NCBI RefSeq assembly: GCF_022138605.1
Contig: NZ_JACBFS010000001.1
Span: 496,001 to 560,000 of the forward strand
Source: Xanthobacter sp. NM-25
GTDB taxonomy: Bacteria > Pseudomonadota > Alphaproteobacteria > Rhizobiales > Xanthobacteraceae
Direction of reading: 5' to 3'
Length of the DNA stretch: 64,000 nt
A program made the position numbers and the translations under genes. The notes under the pieces were generated by a model. That model saw nothing but the letters and a program-made list of their open reading frames with translations, was not told the origin of the DNA and did no database searches. This document shows, in pieces, positions 45,941 to 53,469 of the stretch (its first letter is position 1; the number at the start of each line of letters is the position of its first letter).

Positions 45941-46395
45941 GTGCCGCGCTCCGGGCTCAAGGCGCGCTCCAGCTTGCTGAGGCCCTGGACCGTGGCGGAC
46001 ACTTCCGCGTCGGTGAGCTCGCTGAACAGCCGCGTGCGCAGCGCGGCGATCGTGGCTTCGATCCGCTCCACCTGGGCCCGCCCCTGCGGGGTCAGCCGCA
46101 GCAGCTTGGCGCGGCGGTCGGTGGGATCCTCGCGGCGGGTCACCAGGCCCTCCGCCACCAGCATCTCGACGATCCGCACCAGAGAAGGCCCCTCCAGGCC
46201 CAGCTCGTCGGCAATGGTACCCTGGCGCAGGTCGTCGCCGAGGCGCGAGAGCACCAGCAGCGGCAAAGCGGTGGCCTGGGAGAGGCCGTTCTCGGCCAGC
46301 GCCTGGTCGATCGCGCGCCGCCAATAGCGCGCCACGCGGGTGACGAGCTGGCCGAAGATGAGGCGATCGGGTCGGGGAGCCATATGTGGAGACAT
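45937..46395 (-). CDS. MarR-family transcriptional regulator
   Basis: A 152-residue winged-helix regulator. The core runs from FGQLVTRVARYWRRAIDQAL through the recognition helix region QGTIADELGLEGPSLVRIVEMLVAEGLVTRREDPTDRRAKLLRLTPQG, with the DxRxK wing typical of MarR. Such proteins repress efflux operons and are released by phenolic ligands. It is the first gene of the efflux operon, so it probably controls its own transcript. The start may be ATG 46395 or 46383; neither has a clear ribosome site, and upstream frame remnants to 46449 overlap the likely promoter. Confidence 0.88.
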   Translation of the reverse strand: MSPHMAPRPDRLIFGQLVTRVARYWRRAIDQALAENGLSQATALPLLVLSRLGDDLRQGTIADELGLEGPSLVRIVEMLVAEGLVTRREDPTDRRAKLLRLTPQGRAQVERIEATIAALRTRLFSELTDAEVSATVQGLSKLERALSPERGT

Positions 46396-46413
46396 GAGTT
46401 TCGATAACATCAC

Positions 46414-46435
46414 AATAGATAATATGCAACCTATT
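46414..46435. promoter_or_regulatory. Candidate MarR operator
   Basis: AATAG-n12-CTATT is an inverted repeat within an AT-rich 35-bp segment about 20 bp upstream of the marR start, the usual place for an autoregulatory MarR site. The spacing of half-sites is larger than in many MarR operators, so this is tentative. Confidence 0.4.
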
Positions 46436-46487
46436 AGGATGTAACTCACCGCCCGGGAGCCGCCGGCACGCGCTCCCCCATGATGGA

Positions 46488-47540
46488 TCAGTTGCCGCGC
46501 CCGCCCCGGTCCCGCCAGGCCTTGGGCGAGACGCCGAAGGCGCGCTTGAAGGCGGTGGCGAAATTGGCGGCGGAGCCATAGCCGGCCACATAGGCCGCCT
46601 GAGCCACCGTCAGCCCTTCGGCGGTAAGGCCGTCGCGGGCGCGCTCCAGCTTGCGCCGGCGCACATAGTCGAACACCGTCGTGCCGAACGCGGCGCGGAA
46701 GGCCCGCTGCAGCGAATTCACGCTCATCCCCGCCTCGCGCGCGATCTCGTCGAGGCTGAGGTCCAGATGCAGCTGCGCCTCGATGAAATCATGCACCGCC
46801 CACATGCGTTGCCGCTCACGCGGGCGAGCGGCCGCCGCGCTCTCCAGCAGCGGCGCCCCCAGGGCGGCGAGGCTCTCGCCCACCAGCTCCATGGCGCGGC
46901 TCTCCACATAGAGCCCCGCCAGCAGCGGACCATACTGGGGCGGCGCCAGGATCTGCTCGGCCAGGGCCAGCATGTGCGCGCTGGGCCGCCACTGGGCGCA
47001 GGCGCGATGGTCCTGCGCGAACGCCAGCACGGCACGGTGGGCGACATCATCGCGCTGCACCTGCTCCAGCCAGCCCGCCGGAATGAAGAGATTCACTTTG
47101 CGCACCCGGGTGCCCCGCCGGCCGTGGCGCACGAACAGATCGGGCTCGGCCCGCGCCATCAGCGAGCCGGCCATCCCGTCCGCCACCCCCAGATGGAGGC
47201 CACGGCCGCCGATCTGAATGTCGGCCTCCCCCTCCAGGAACAGGCTGACGGTGAGGCCGGCGCCATGCACCACCCGGGTCGTGGTGTCATGCAGGTCGCG
47301 GGCATCGGTGGCGTGCAGCACCAGGCCGGAGCGCAGCGGGCCGAGCACATAGCGGCCGCGCAGCAACGCCCCGTCGGCGCCCAGCTTCGGCGTGACCACG
47401 CGGAAATCGCGCCCGGTCAGGCGCGAGAGAGCCGCGATGTCCGACTGACGCACCAGGGCCGTGCGCGCGGCACCGGTCGCGGGCGCGATCGGCGCCGGCG
47501 CCGATGGGCGCGAGGACGAGGGCGCGTCGGGATCACTCAT
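46488..47540 (-). CDS. AraC-family regulator, PchR-like
   Basis: A 350-residue regulator. The N-terminal part is a ligand-sensing domain; the C-terminal 100 residues form the double helix-turn-helix (LDLSLDEIAREAGMSVNSLQRAFRAAFG and VAQAAYVAGYGSAANFATAFKRAFGVSPKAWR). Such proteins, like PchR and related regulators, usually sense the ferric siderophore and switch on the adjacent receptor. ATG 47540 was chosen because sequence upstream of it is low in coding character; the open frame continues to 47798 across the promoter region. It is divergent from the siderophore receptor gene, which supports that role. Confidence 0.87.
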   Translation of the reverse strand: MSDPDAPSSSRPSAPAPIAPATGAARTALVRQSDIAALSRLTGRDFRVVTPKLGADGALLRGRYVLGPLRSGLVLHATDARDLHDTTTRVVHGAGLTVSLFLEGEADIQIGGRGLHLGVADGMAGSLMARAEPDLFVRHGRRGTRVRKVNLFIPAGWLEQVQRDDVAHRAVLAFAQDHRACAQWRPSAHMLALAEQILAPPQYGPLLAGLYVESRAMELVGESLAALGAPLLESAAAARPRERQRMWAVHDFIEAQLHLDLSLDEIAREAGMSVNSLQRAFRAAFGTTVFDYVRRRKLERARDGLTAEGLTVAQAAYVAGYGSAANFATAFKRAFGVSPKAWRDRGGRGN

Positions 47541-47842
47541 GATCCGACAAGAGGCAGTCCGCAGGCCCCTGTCAAGGCCGCACCATTCCATTGAATTTAG
47601 TATTATTCCAAAATTAGAACTGAAGACTACGCCATTGGCCAACACGAATTTTGTCATTGACCACTCGAATTCAAAGGGGATGATGATTTCGCAAACACAT
47701 TCTCCGCTCCGGCAAAGCCCTTCCGTCTGGAGGTGGCGGGAAGCTCTCCGGTAAAAGAACCCCACGAGCCGCGGCAGGCCGAGAGACACCGGCGCCACGC
47801 CCGGCGCATTTCAGGCGGCACTTGCGCGAAGTGGGGATTTTC
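47541..47842. other. Divergent promoter region of the siderophore locus
   Basis: 302 bp between the AraC gene and the receptor gene. The segment 47590-47700 is markedly AT-rich compared with its surroundings and carries the iron-control-element-like site at 47596-47612. No gene is supported. Confidence 0.6.
47596..47612. promoter_or_regulatory. Iron-control-element-like site of the siderophore locus
   Basis: TTTAGTATTATTCCAAA matches 12 of the 14 defined positions of the Irr-type element TTTAGAA-n3-TTCTAAA, the best match in the window. It is 56 bp upstream of the AraC gene start and about 230 bp before the receptor gene. Confidence 0.5.
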
Positions 47843-50131
47843 ATGATGGCATTTGAGCGAACCTCAGCGATGCGGCTGGCCCACCTCATGTCCGGCACGG
47901 TTCTGTCGGGCGCGCTGTTCTCGGGCCCGCTGTTCTCGGGCACACTCTTGTCGCGCTGCGTGCTCTCCGGCGTCGCCCTGGGCCTGCTGACCGCCCTGCC
48001 GGCACAGGCGCAGGAGGCCGGCGCCAACGCCATCGCCCTCGACACCGTGCAAGTGCAGGAGGAGAAGAAGCTGCAGCAGGAGGTGTTCACCGAAGGGCTG
48101 GACACCTACACCGCCAACGTCACCACCATCGGCGTCGGCAGCCCCACCCCGGTGCGCGAGATTCCGCAATCCATCTCGACCGTGACGCGCCAGCGCATGG
48201 ACGATCAAAACTTCACCCAGCTCGAAGATGCCATGCGCCACACCACCGGCATGGTGGTGCTCTCCAACGACCCGGGGCGCTCCTCCATCTTCTCGCGCGG
48301 GTTCGAGATCGACACGCTGCTGGTGAACAACCTGCCGGCACCGCTCTCCTCCATCCTCGGCACCCAGCCGGACCTCTTCATCTTCGATCGGGTGGACGTG
48401 CTGAAGGGGCCGGCGGGCCTGTTCTACGGGGGCTCGGCGGGCAACAACGCCGGGCCCGGCGGCATCATCAACGGCACGCTGAAGCCGGCGCTGGCCAAGC
48501 CCTTCATCACCTCCACCCTCGATTACGGCTCATGGGACTTCGTGCGCGCCGAGGTGGACGCCGGCGGCAAGCTGAACGAGGCCGGCACCGTGCGCGCCCG
48601 CATCGGCGGCGCCTTCCAGAACCGCAACAGCTTTGTGGACGTGAACGAGAACCAGGTCTGGGTCGGCTATGGCGCCCTTGACTTCGACCTGACGGAAGAC
48701 ACCACCCTCTCGCTCTATGCCTGGCACCAGGAACGGGACATCCTGCCCTTCAACGGCCTGCCGGCCATCAACCTCGGCAATGGCACCGGGCAGCTCCTGA
48801 ACGTGCCCCGCTCCACCTTCATCGGCGCCGGCTGGAACCGCTTCAACAACGAGACCACCGACTATCTGATGGAGCTGAAGCACGACCTCGACAATGGCGG
48901 CGAGGCCAAGGCCTCGCTGCGCTATTCCGATCGCGACATCGACTACAAATACGCCTATAGCGGCTCGGCGCTGCGCACCACACCGGGCGCCCTCGGCGAT
49001 TTCACCATGCGCTACACGGCGGCGCAGGTGTCTGAAACCTCCTTCTCCGGCGATGCCCACGTGGCCACCCCGTTCGAACTGTTCGGCCAGAGCCACAGCC
49101 TGACCGTCGGCGCCGATTTCCGCCTGGTGGACCAGACCCAGCTGTCGCCCACCTCCACCAGCATTGCCGGCACCTACAACCTCTATAATTTCAATCCCTG
49201 GGCAGTGGCCGAGCCGACCACGGTGTACAATCAGCAGAGCGTCACCGATCCGACCCAGTACGGCCTCTACGCCCAGACCAAGATCAACCCGTTCGACCGG
49301 CTGCACGTGCTGCTGGGTGGCCGCTTCTCCTGGTACGACTCCACGTCCACGGTCACCGTCGCCAATGCCGGCGCCATCACACAGACCCGCTCCTCGGTGG
49401 ATGTGGACGGCAATTTCCTGCCCTATGTCGGCCTCGTCCTGGACGTCACCAAGGACGTGTCGTTCTACGGCAGCTACACCAAGACCTTCGTGCCACAGAC
49501 CGAGCTCGATGCCGCCGGCACCGCGCTGCAGCCGCGCGAGGGCTTCCAGTATGAAGGCGGCGTGAAGGGCTCCTTCTTCAACGGCGCCCTCAACGCCTCC
49601 GCCGCCGCCTTCCTGATCCGCGACAACAATCGGGCGCTCTCCACCGACACCGCCAATGTGTATGTCGCGTCCGGCGAGGTCGAGGTGAAGGGCTATGAGC
49701 TGGAGGTGAGCGGCAAGCCGGCGCCGGGCTGGGAGATCTATGCCGGCTACACCTACACCGACACCCAATATCTCACCGCCACCGCGGCCCAGCTGCTCGC
49801 CGGGTTCAGCACCTACACGCCGCGCAACAACTATAATCTGTGGGCCAAATATGAAGTCCAGGACGGGCCGCTGCAGGGCCTGCATCTGGCTGGCGGGTTG
49901 AAGATCCTCTCCAGCTTCTATACGAAGTCGGCCGGCGTGAAGCTTACGGCTGATGGCTATACGGTGGTCGATGGACAGATCGGCTACAAATTCAACGACA
50001 ATTGGCTCGCGACCTTCACGGTCACGAACATCTTCGACGAAGTCTATTACCAGCGTGTCGGCTCGGTCTCCGTGTTCAATTTCTACGGCGAGCCACGCGG
50101 CTACTGGCTGAAGGTGAAGGCAAGCTATTGA
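47843..50131 (+). CDS. TonB-dependent siderophore receptor
   Basis: A 762-residue outer-membrane receptor of the FhuE/FpvA/FoxA type. The leader is long, with five-residue repeats (for example ALFSG, PLFSG) before the cleavage site near QAQ (about residue 57). A TonB-box-like DTVQV is at about residue 71, then the plug domain (VREIPQSISTVTRQRMDDQN; VLKGPAGLFYGG) and barrel, ending with the aromatic C-terminal residue expected for BAM recognition (KASY). The ATG at 47843 has GGGGA 6 bp upstream. It is followed by the esterase and siderophore-interacting reductase genes with overlaps, so these are one operon under the divergent AraC gene. Confidence 0.92.
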   Translation: MMAFERTSAMRLAHLMSGTVLSGALFSGPLFSGTLLSRCVLSGVALGLLTALPAQAQEAGANAIALDTVQVQEEKKLQQEVFTEGLDTYTANVTTIGVGSPTPVREIPQSISTVTRQRMDDQNFTQLEDAMRHTTGMVVLSNDPGRSSIFSRGFEIDTLLVNNLPAPLSSILGTQPDLFIFDRVDVLKGPAGLFYGGSAGNNAGPGGIINGTLKPALAKPFITSTLDYGSWDFVRAEVDAGGKLNEAGTVRARIGGAFQNRNSFVDVNENQVWVGYGALDFDLTEDTTLSLYAWHQERDILPFNGLPAINLGNGTGQLLNVPRSTFIGAGWNRFNNETTDYLMELKHDLDNGGEAKASLRYSDRDIDYKYAYSGSALRTTPGALGDFTMRYTAAQVSETSFSGDAHVATPFELFGQSHSLTVGADFRLVDQTQLSPTSTSIAGTYNLYNFNPWAVAEPTTVYNQQSVTDPTQYGLYAQTKINPFDRLHVLLGGRFSWYDSTSTVTVANAGAITQTRSSVDVDGNFLPYVGLVLDVTKDVSFYGSYTKTFVPQTELDAAGTALQPREGFQYEGGVKGSFFNGALNASAAAFLIRDNNRALSTDTANVYVASGEVEVKGYELEVSGKPAPGWEIYAGYTYTDTQYLTATAAQLLAGFSTYTPRNNYNLWAKYEVQDGPLQGLHLAGGLKILSSFYTKSAGVKLTADGYTVVDGQIGYKFNDNWLATFTVTNIFDEVYYQRVGSVSVFNFYGEPRGYWLKVKASY
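47912..47941 (+). repeat. 15-bp tandem repeat in the receptor leader
   Basis: Two copies of a 15-bp unit (GCGCTGTTCTCGGGC and CCGCTGTTCTCGGGC) in frame, coding ALFSG-PLFSG. Degenerate five-residue copies flank them on both sides (TVLSG before, TLLSR and CVLSG after). Change in copy number would keep the frame. Confidence 0.85.
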
Positions 50132-50261
50132 CCATTCCCCTGCTCTCGCGTCTGGCGCGCAGCGCCGCCGTGGCCACCGGCATCCTCACCAGCGCGCTCG
50201 CCAGCCTCACCGGCACCGGGCCCGCCACAGCGGGGCCGGTGGTGCTGCCCATTCCCAGGAA
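50128..50261 (+). other. Signal-peptide-like frame upstream of the esterase, out of frame with it
   Basis: From TTG 50128, which overlaps the receptor stop, a frame reads TIPLLSRLARSAAVATGILTSALASL...ATAG, a convincing signal peptide with a cleavage region. It ends in PVVLPIP and then loses sense, whereas the esterase body continues in another frame from about 50259 (ELQLTSKAGLPYRIF). The pattern fits a single-base loss at about 50245-50258. Confidence 0.6.
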
Positions 50262-51092
50262 TTGCAGCTCACCTCCAAGGCCGGCCTGCCCTATCGCATC
50301 TTCATCGCCCTGCCCACCGAGCCGCCGCCACGCGGCGGCTATCCCGTGCTCTATGTGCTCGATGGCAATGCGGTGGCCGGCACCCTGTCCGATCTCTCGC
50401 GGACCCAGGGTGGGGCCATGGGCGGCCTGCTGGAGCCGGCCATTCTGGTGGCCATCGGCTATCCCGGCGATCTCGCCATCAACATGCGGCGCCGGGCCCG
50501 CGACCTCACGCCGGTGCCGGCGACGGCCGGCAGCGGCACCTATCTCAAGGCGGAGGACACCGGCGCGGCGGATGCCTTCCTCGCCTTCATCGAGGATGAG
50601 CTGAAGCCCGCGCTCACCGCCTCCTTTCCCATCGACACCGCCCGCCAGGGCCTGATGGGGCATTCGTTCGGCGGCCTGTTCACCCTGCATGTGCTGTTCA
50701 CGCGGCCCCAGGCCTTCTCCACCTACATCGCCGCCAGCCCCTCCATCTGGTGGGCCGACGGCGCCATCCTGAAGGAGGCGGCGGCCTTCTGCGCGCATCC
50801 CCCGCAGAACCATCCGCGACTGCTGCTGACGGTGGGCGCCTATGAGCAGGAGCTGCACCCCGCCCTGCGCGCCGCGCCCGATGCCCCCGCCAGGGCTCGT
50901 CGCATGGCCGCGCGCCGCATGGTGGACGCCGCCCGTGAACTGGAGGCGCGCATCGCCGCCATTCCCGGCCGGCCAGTCGAGGTGCAGTTGGAGGTCCTCC
51001 CGGGCCAGACCCATGGCTCGGCCGCCCCTTATGCGCTGCTGCGAGGCCTGCAGTTCTTTCTTGGTCCCGAAAGCAGGGAGAAGCCGCTGTGA
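50262..51092 (+). CDS. Siderophore esterase-like alpha/beta hydrolase (Fes/IroE family), probable frameshift at 5' end
   Basis: 276 residues from TTG 50262 to the stop. The fold has the esterase-D/IroE layout: PYRIFIALP and YPVLYVLDGNA at the start, the nucleophile elbow GHS135FGGLFTLH, ASPSIWW, and the histidine in GQTHGS near residue 251, completing a Ser-Asp/Glu-His triad. Relatives hydrolyse ferric trilactone siderophores or similar esters. No ATG or GTG opens this frame near the body, and the signal peptide lies in another frame (50128-50261), so either the gene is broken by an indel or the sequence has an error. If intact, the enzyme would be periplasmic, like IroE/PfeE. Its end overlaps the next gene (GTGA). 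Confidence 0.75.
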   Translation: MQLTSKAGLPYRIFIALPTEPPPRGGYPVLYVLDGNAVAGTLSDLSRTQGGAMGGLLEPAILVAIGYPGDLAINMRRRARDLTPVPATAGSGTYLKAEDTGAADAFLAFIEDELKPALTASFPIDTARQGLMGHSFGGLFTLHVLFTRPQAFSTYIAASPSIWWADGAILKEAAAFCAHPPQNHPRLLLTVGAYEQELHPALRAAPDAPARARRMAARRMVDAARELEARIAAIPGRPVEVQLEVLPGQTHGSAAPYALLRGLQFFLGPESREKPL

Positions 51093-51952
51093 GCGGAACG
51101 CCAACCGGTCGCTATCGCGGCATGCGCGAACTCGAGGTGCGGCGGGCGGAGCAGGTGACGCCGCATATGCGGCGCGTGGTGCTGGGCGGCGCGGAGCTGG
51201 CCGGCTTCGGCAGCGGCCCCAACATCAAGCTGCTGATTCCGCCGCCGGGGCTGGCCACACCGCAATGGCCCATGCCAGACAAGGACGGCGGCGCCATCTG
51301 GCCGCCCGCCCCTTTCCGTCCCGTGCCGCGCACCTATTCCGTGCGCCGCTTCGACGCCGCGCGCGGCGAGCTCTGGGTGGATTTCGCGCTGCATGAGGCG
51401 GGCGGGCCCGGTGCCGATTTCGCGCGCCGCGCCCGTCGTGGCGATCTGGTGGGGGTCGGTGGTCCCGGTGGACGAACCCTGCCGCCGGCGGATCACGTTC
51501 TGCTGGCCGGAGACCAGACCGGACTGCCGTCCATCGCCGCCATCCTGGAAGAGCTGCCGGCCCATGTGCGCGGCCATGCGTTTCTGGAGGTGGCCGAAGC
51601 AGCCGATGCGCAGCCGCTGGAGGGACCGGCCGGGGTGCAGATCACCTATCTGTATCGCGATGGCGCGGCCCCCGGCACCACCGATCTGCTGGAAGCGGCG
51701 GTGCGGGGCACGCATGGCATCGGCGGCCCGGGCTGGGCCGCCTGGGTGGCCACCGAATCCACCGCCGCCCGCGCCCTGCGGGGGCACCTGCGGGCCGATC
51801 GCAACATGGCCGCGGCCATGCTCGCGGTCGCCGGCTATTGGAAGCGCGGCATGAGCGAGCCCGCCTATCACGCCGCTCATGATCATGAGCATGATCATGA
51901 GCACGACGACCACAAGACCGGTGACGCACGCGCCACGGCCGCCGGCGCCTGA
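51089..51952 (+). CDS. Siderophore-interacting protein (FAD-dependent ferric-siderophore reductase) with His/Asp-rich tail
   Basis: A 287-residue flavoprotein of the ViuB/YqjH SIP family, which reduces ferric to ferrous iron and so frees it from siderophores using NAD(P)H. The FAD-binding RTYSVR is at residues 81-86, ATESTAARALR lies in the NAD domain, and the typical end YWKRGMSEPAYH closes the domain. A tail of about 30 residues follows with HAAHDHEHDHEHDDHK, a metal-binding-like segment. The GTG start overlaps the esterase stop by 4 bp. It lies in the siderophore operon, where it would release iron inside the cell. Confidence 0.9.
   Translation: MSGTPTGRYRGMRELEVRRAEQVTPHMRRVVLGGAELAGFGSGPNIKLLIPPPGLATPQWPMPDKDGGAIWPPAPFRPVPRTYSVRRFDAARGELWVDFALHEAGGPGADFARRARRGDLVGVGGPGGRTLPPADHVLLAGDQTGLPSIAAILEELPAHVRGHAFLEVAEAADAQPLEGPAGVQITYLYRDGAAPGTTDLLEAAVRGTHGIGGPGWAAWVATESTAARALRGHLRADRNMAAAMLAVAGYWKRGMSEPAYHAAHDHEHDHEHDDHKTGDARATAAGA
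51878..51901 (+). repeat. 12-bp tandem repeat coding the His-rich tail
   Basis: Two direct copies of CATGATCATGAG in frame, coding HDHE-HDHE in the C-terminal tail of the siderophore-interacting protein. The repeat suggests recent growth by slippage. Confidence 0.85.
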
Positions 51953-51976
51953 GGCCAGGCGCCGGCGGCGGCGCGA

Positions 51977-53305
51977 TCAGTTGTCGTCGGGATGGGGCAC
52001 GTCGTCCAGCACCTGGTTGGTGCAGCTGTAGGCCCCATCCGGCTCATCGAAGGCCGAACGGGTGAGGAATGCGCAGCGCGAGCCCTCCGCCGCCGCCAGC
52101 CACGACACCAGCCGGTGGGCGATCGCCGCCGCATAGGCGCTGTCGTCGACCACCTTGAAGGCGGCATCGGCCGGCAGCTGCGGGCCGCTCTTCTTCGCCG
52201 TCTTCAGGTCGGTGACGGTGGGAATGAGGGACATGGTGTCGCCCGCATCGGTGGCGGTCACGAGGGGCAGGATGGACAGGTTGAACTGATCCCACCCCCC
52301 CTTCTCCACCCGGCTCGCCTCGGTGTCCGCCGTCACCGTGGCGTTGAACACCGGCATGCCGTTGGCACCCTTGGTGACACTGACCCCGGTGAGCTTGAAC
52401 TTGCGTCCGCCGATGCCCGCGCCATCGGCGGCAAGGCCGGAATAGAGCCGGTTCAGGGCGCCTTCCAGATAGGTCTTCAGCTTGGCATCGGACACCGCGG
52501 CGCCATCGGCCAGCCGGGTGCGCGGTACCACCGCGAGCGCGGTCTCGGAGCAGCCGTTGGGCAGGGCCACCGCCGCCACGGCGGCGTCGCCGCGCAGGGT
52601 CTTGGCGAGCTCGGCCTCGGCGCCGACCGGCACCACGACATCCACCGTGAGGTCGTCGTCATCACCCTTGGCGGCCAGCCGCAGGCGACTCCACAGATCC
52701 TTGAGCTTCATGGTGCCGGTGCCGTGGGTCATGCTCGACACCGGCACGTTGAGGTCGCCCAGCGCGGCCGGGGCCACCGGGGTGGCGTGCAGGGCGCTGG
52801 CGCGCAGCACCACCGACAGCCCGCCATAGATCTGGCCGCACCAACTCTCGTCCAGATGCTGCAGGGCCAGGGCCGGCGCGGAAAAATCACCGGCCGGGCG
52901 GAACAGGTTCACCGGATCGACCCCACCGAGGTTGATGGTCTCGTCCCAGATCTGATGCAGGCCGCGCTCGTCCTCGGTGAAGGCGAGGTCATAGGCCTCG
53001 TTGCCGCTGCCCACGGTGAGCTTCAGCACGCCGTCGGTGAGGGTGCCGGACACCGGCACCGGCGCGCGCGGATCACCGGCGGGCGGCGCCAGGGTGCCAC
53101 TCACTTTGCCGGCATTGATATCGAGGGTGGCGATGCCCACCCGATAGGGCTCGAAGAAGGGCAGCCCGAGCGCCATGTAATGCTCGGCGGCCGCCGCCGG
53201 GGCGCTGAACGTCGCGCCGGCCAGCAGGCCGGCCAGGGCCGCCGCGACGATGCGGGGTGCGGACGATCGCGGCACCGGCATCTGTGGCATGAGGCGTCTC
53301 GACAT
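51977..53305 (-). CDS. Secreted protein of unknown function next to the siderophore locus
   Basis: A 442-residue protein with a Sec signal peptide (about residues 1-41; cleavage after AAA). The mature part is predicted beta-rich, with four cysteines in SWCGQ, NGCSE, SRCAF and YSCTN that could form two disulfides in the periplasm. It contains no lipobox and no membrane helix after the leader. I recognise no family. ATG 53305 has GGGAG 8 bp upstream; a longer frame to 53338 is unsupported. It is convergent with the siderophore-interacting protein gene (24 bp between stops), so a functional tie to siderophores is possible but not shown. Confidence 0.7.
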   Translation of the reverse strand: MSRRLMPQMPVPRSSAPRIVAAALAGLLAGATFSAPAAAAEHYMALGLPFFEPYRVGIATLDINAGKVSGTLAPPAGDPRAPVPVSGTLTDGVLKLTVGSGNEAYDLAFTEDERGLHQIWDETINLGGVDPVNLFRPAGDFSAPALALQHLDESWCGQIYGGLSVVLRASALHATPVAPAALGDLNVPVSSMTHGTGTMKLKDLWSRLRLAAKGDDDDLTVDVVVPVGAEAELAKTLRGDAAVAAVALPNGCSETALAVVPRTRLADGAAVSDAKLKTYLEGALNRLYSGLAADGAGIGGRKFKLTGVSVTKGANGMPVFNATVTADTEASRVEKGGWDQFNLSILPLVTATDAGDTMSLIPTVTDLKTAKKSGPQLPADAAFKVVDDSAYAAAIAHRLVSWLAAAEGSRCAFLTRSAFDEPDGAYSCTNQVLDDVPHPDDN

Positions 53306-53469
53306 GATGGGCTCCCTCTGGTGCGCCGTTTCCAGCATGACGCGGCGGGCCTTGCCCGCACTGCGCGTCGTGGTGTCTGTTCCTGCCGGAAACCGGTTGC
53401 AGATGCTTTAACGCACCCTCCCGCATAAGAGCCGAGCCACCGCCTTCCCCCTCCTGCCGCGAGGCCCCG

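Noticed and set aside
43898..46327. An open frame of about 800 codons on the plus strand, opposite the efflux pump and marR genes
   Set aside because: It lies opposite clearly recognisable genes and has a His/Gln/Arg-rich composition typical of antisense frames in GC-rich DNA.
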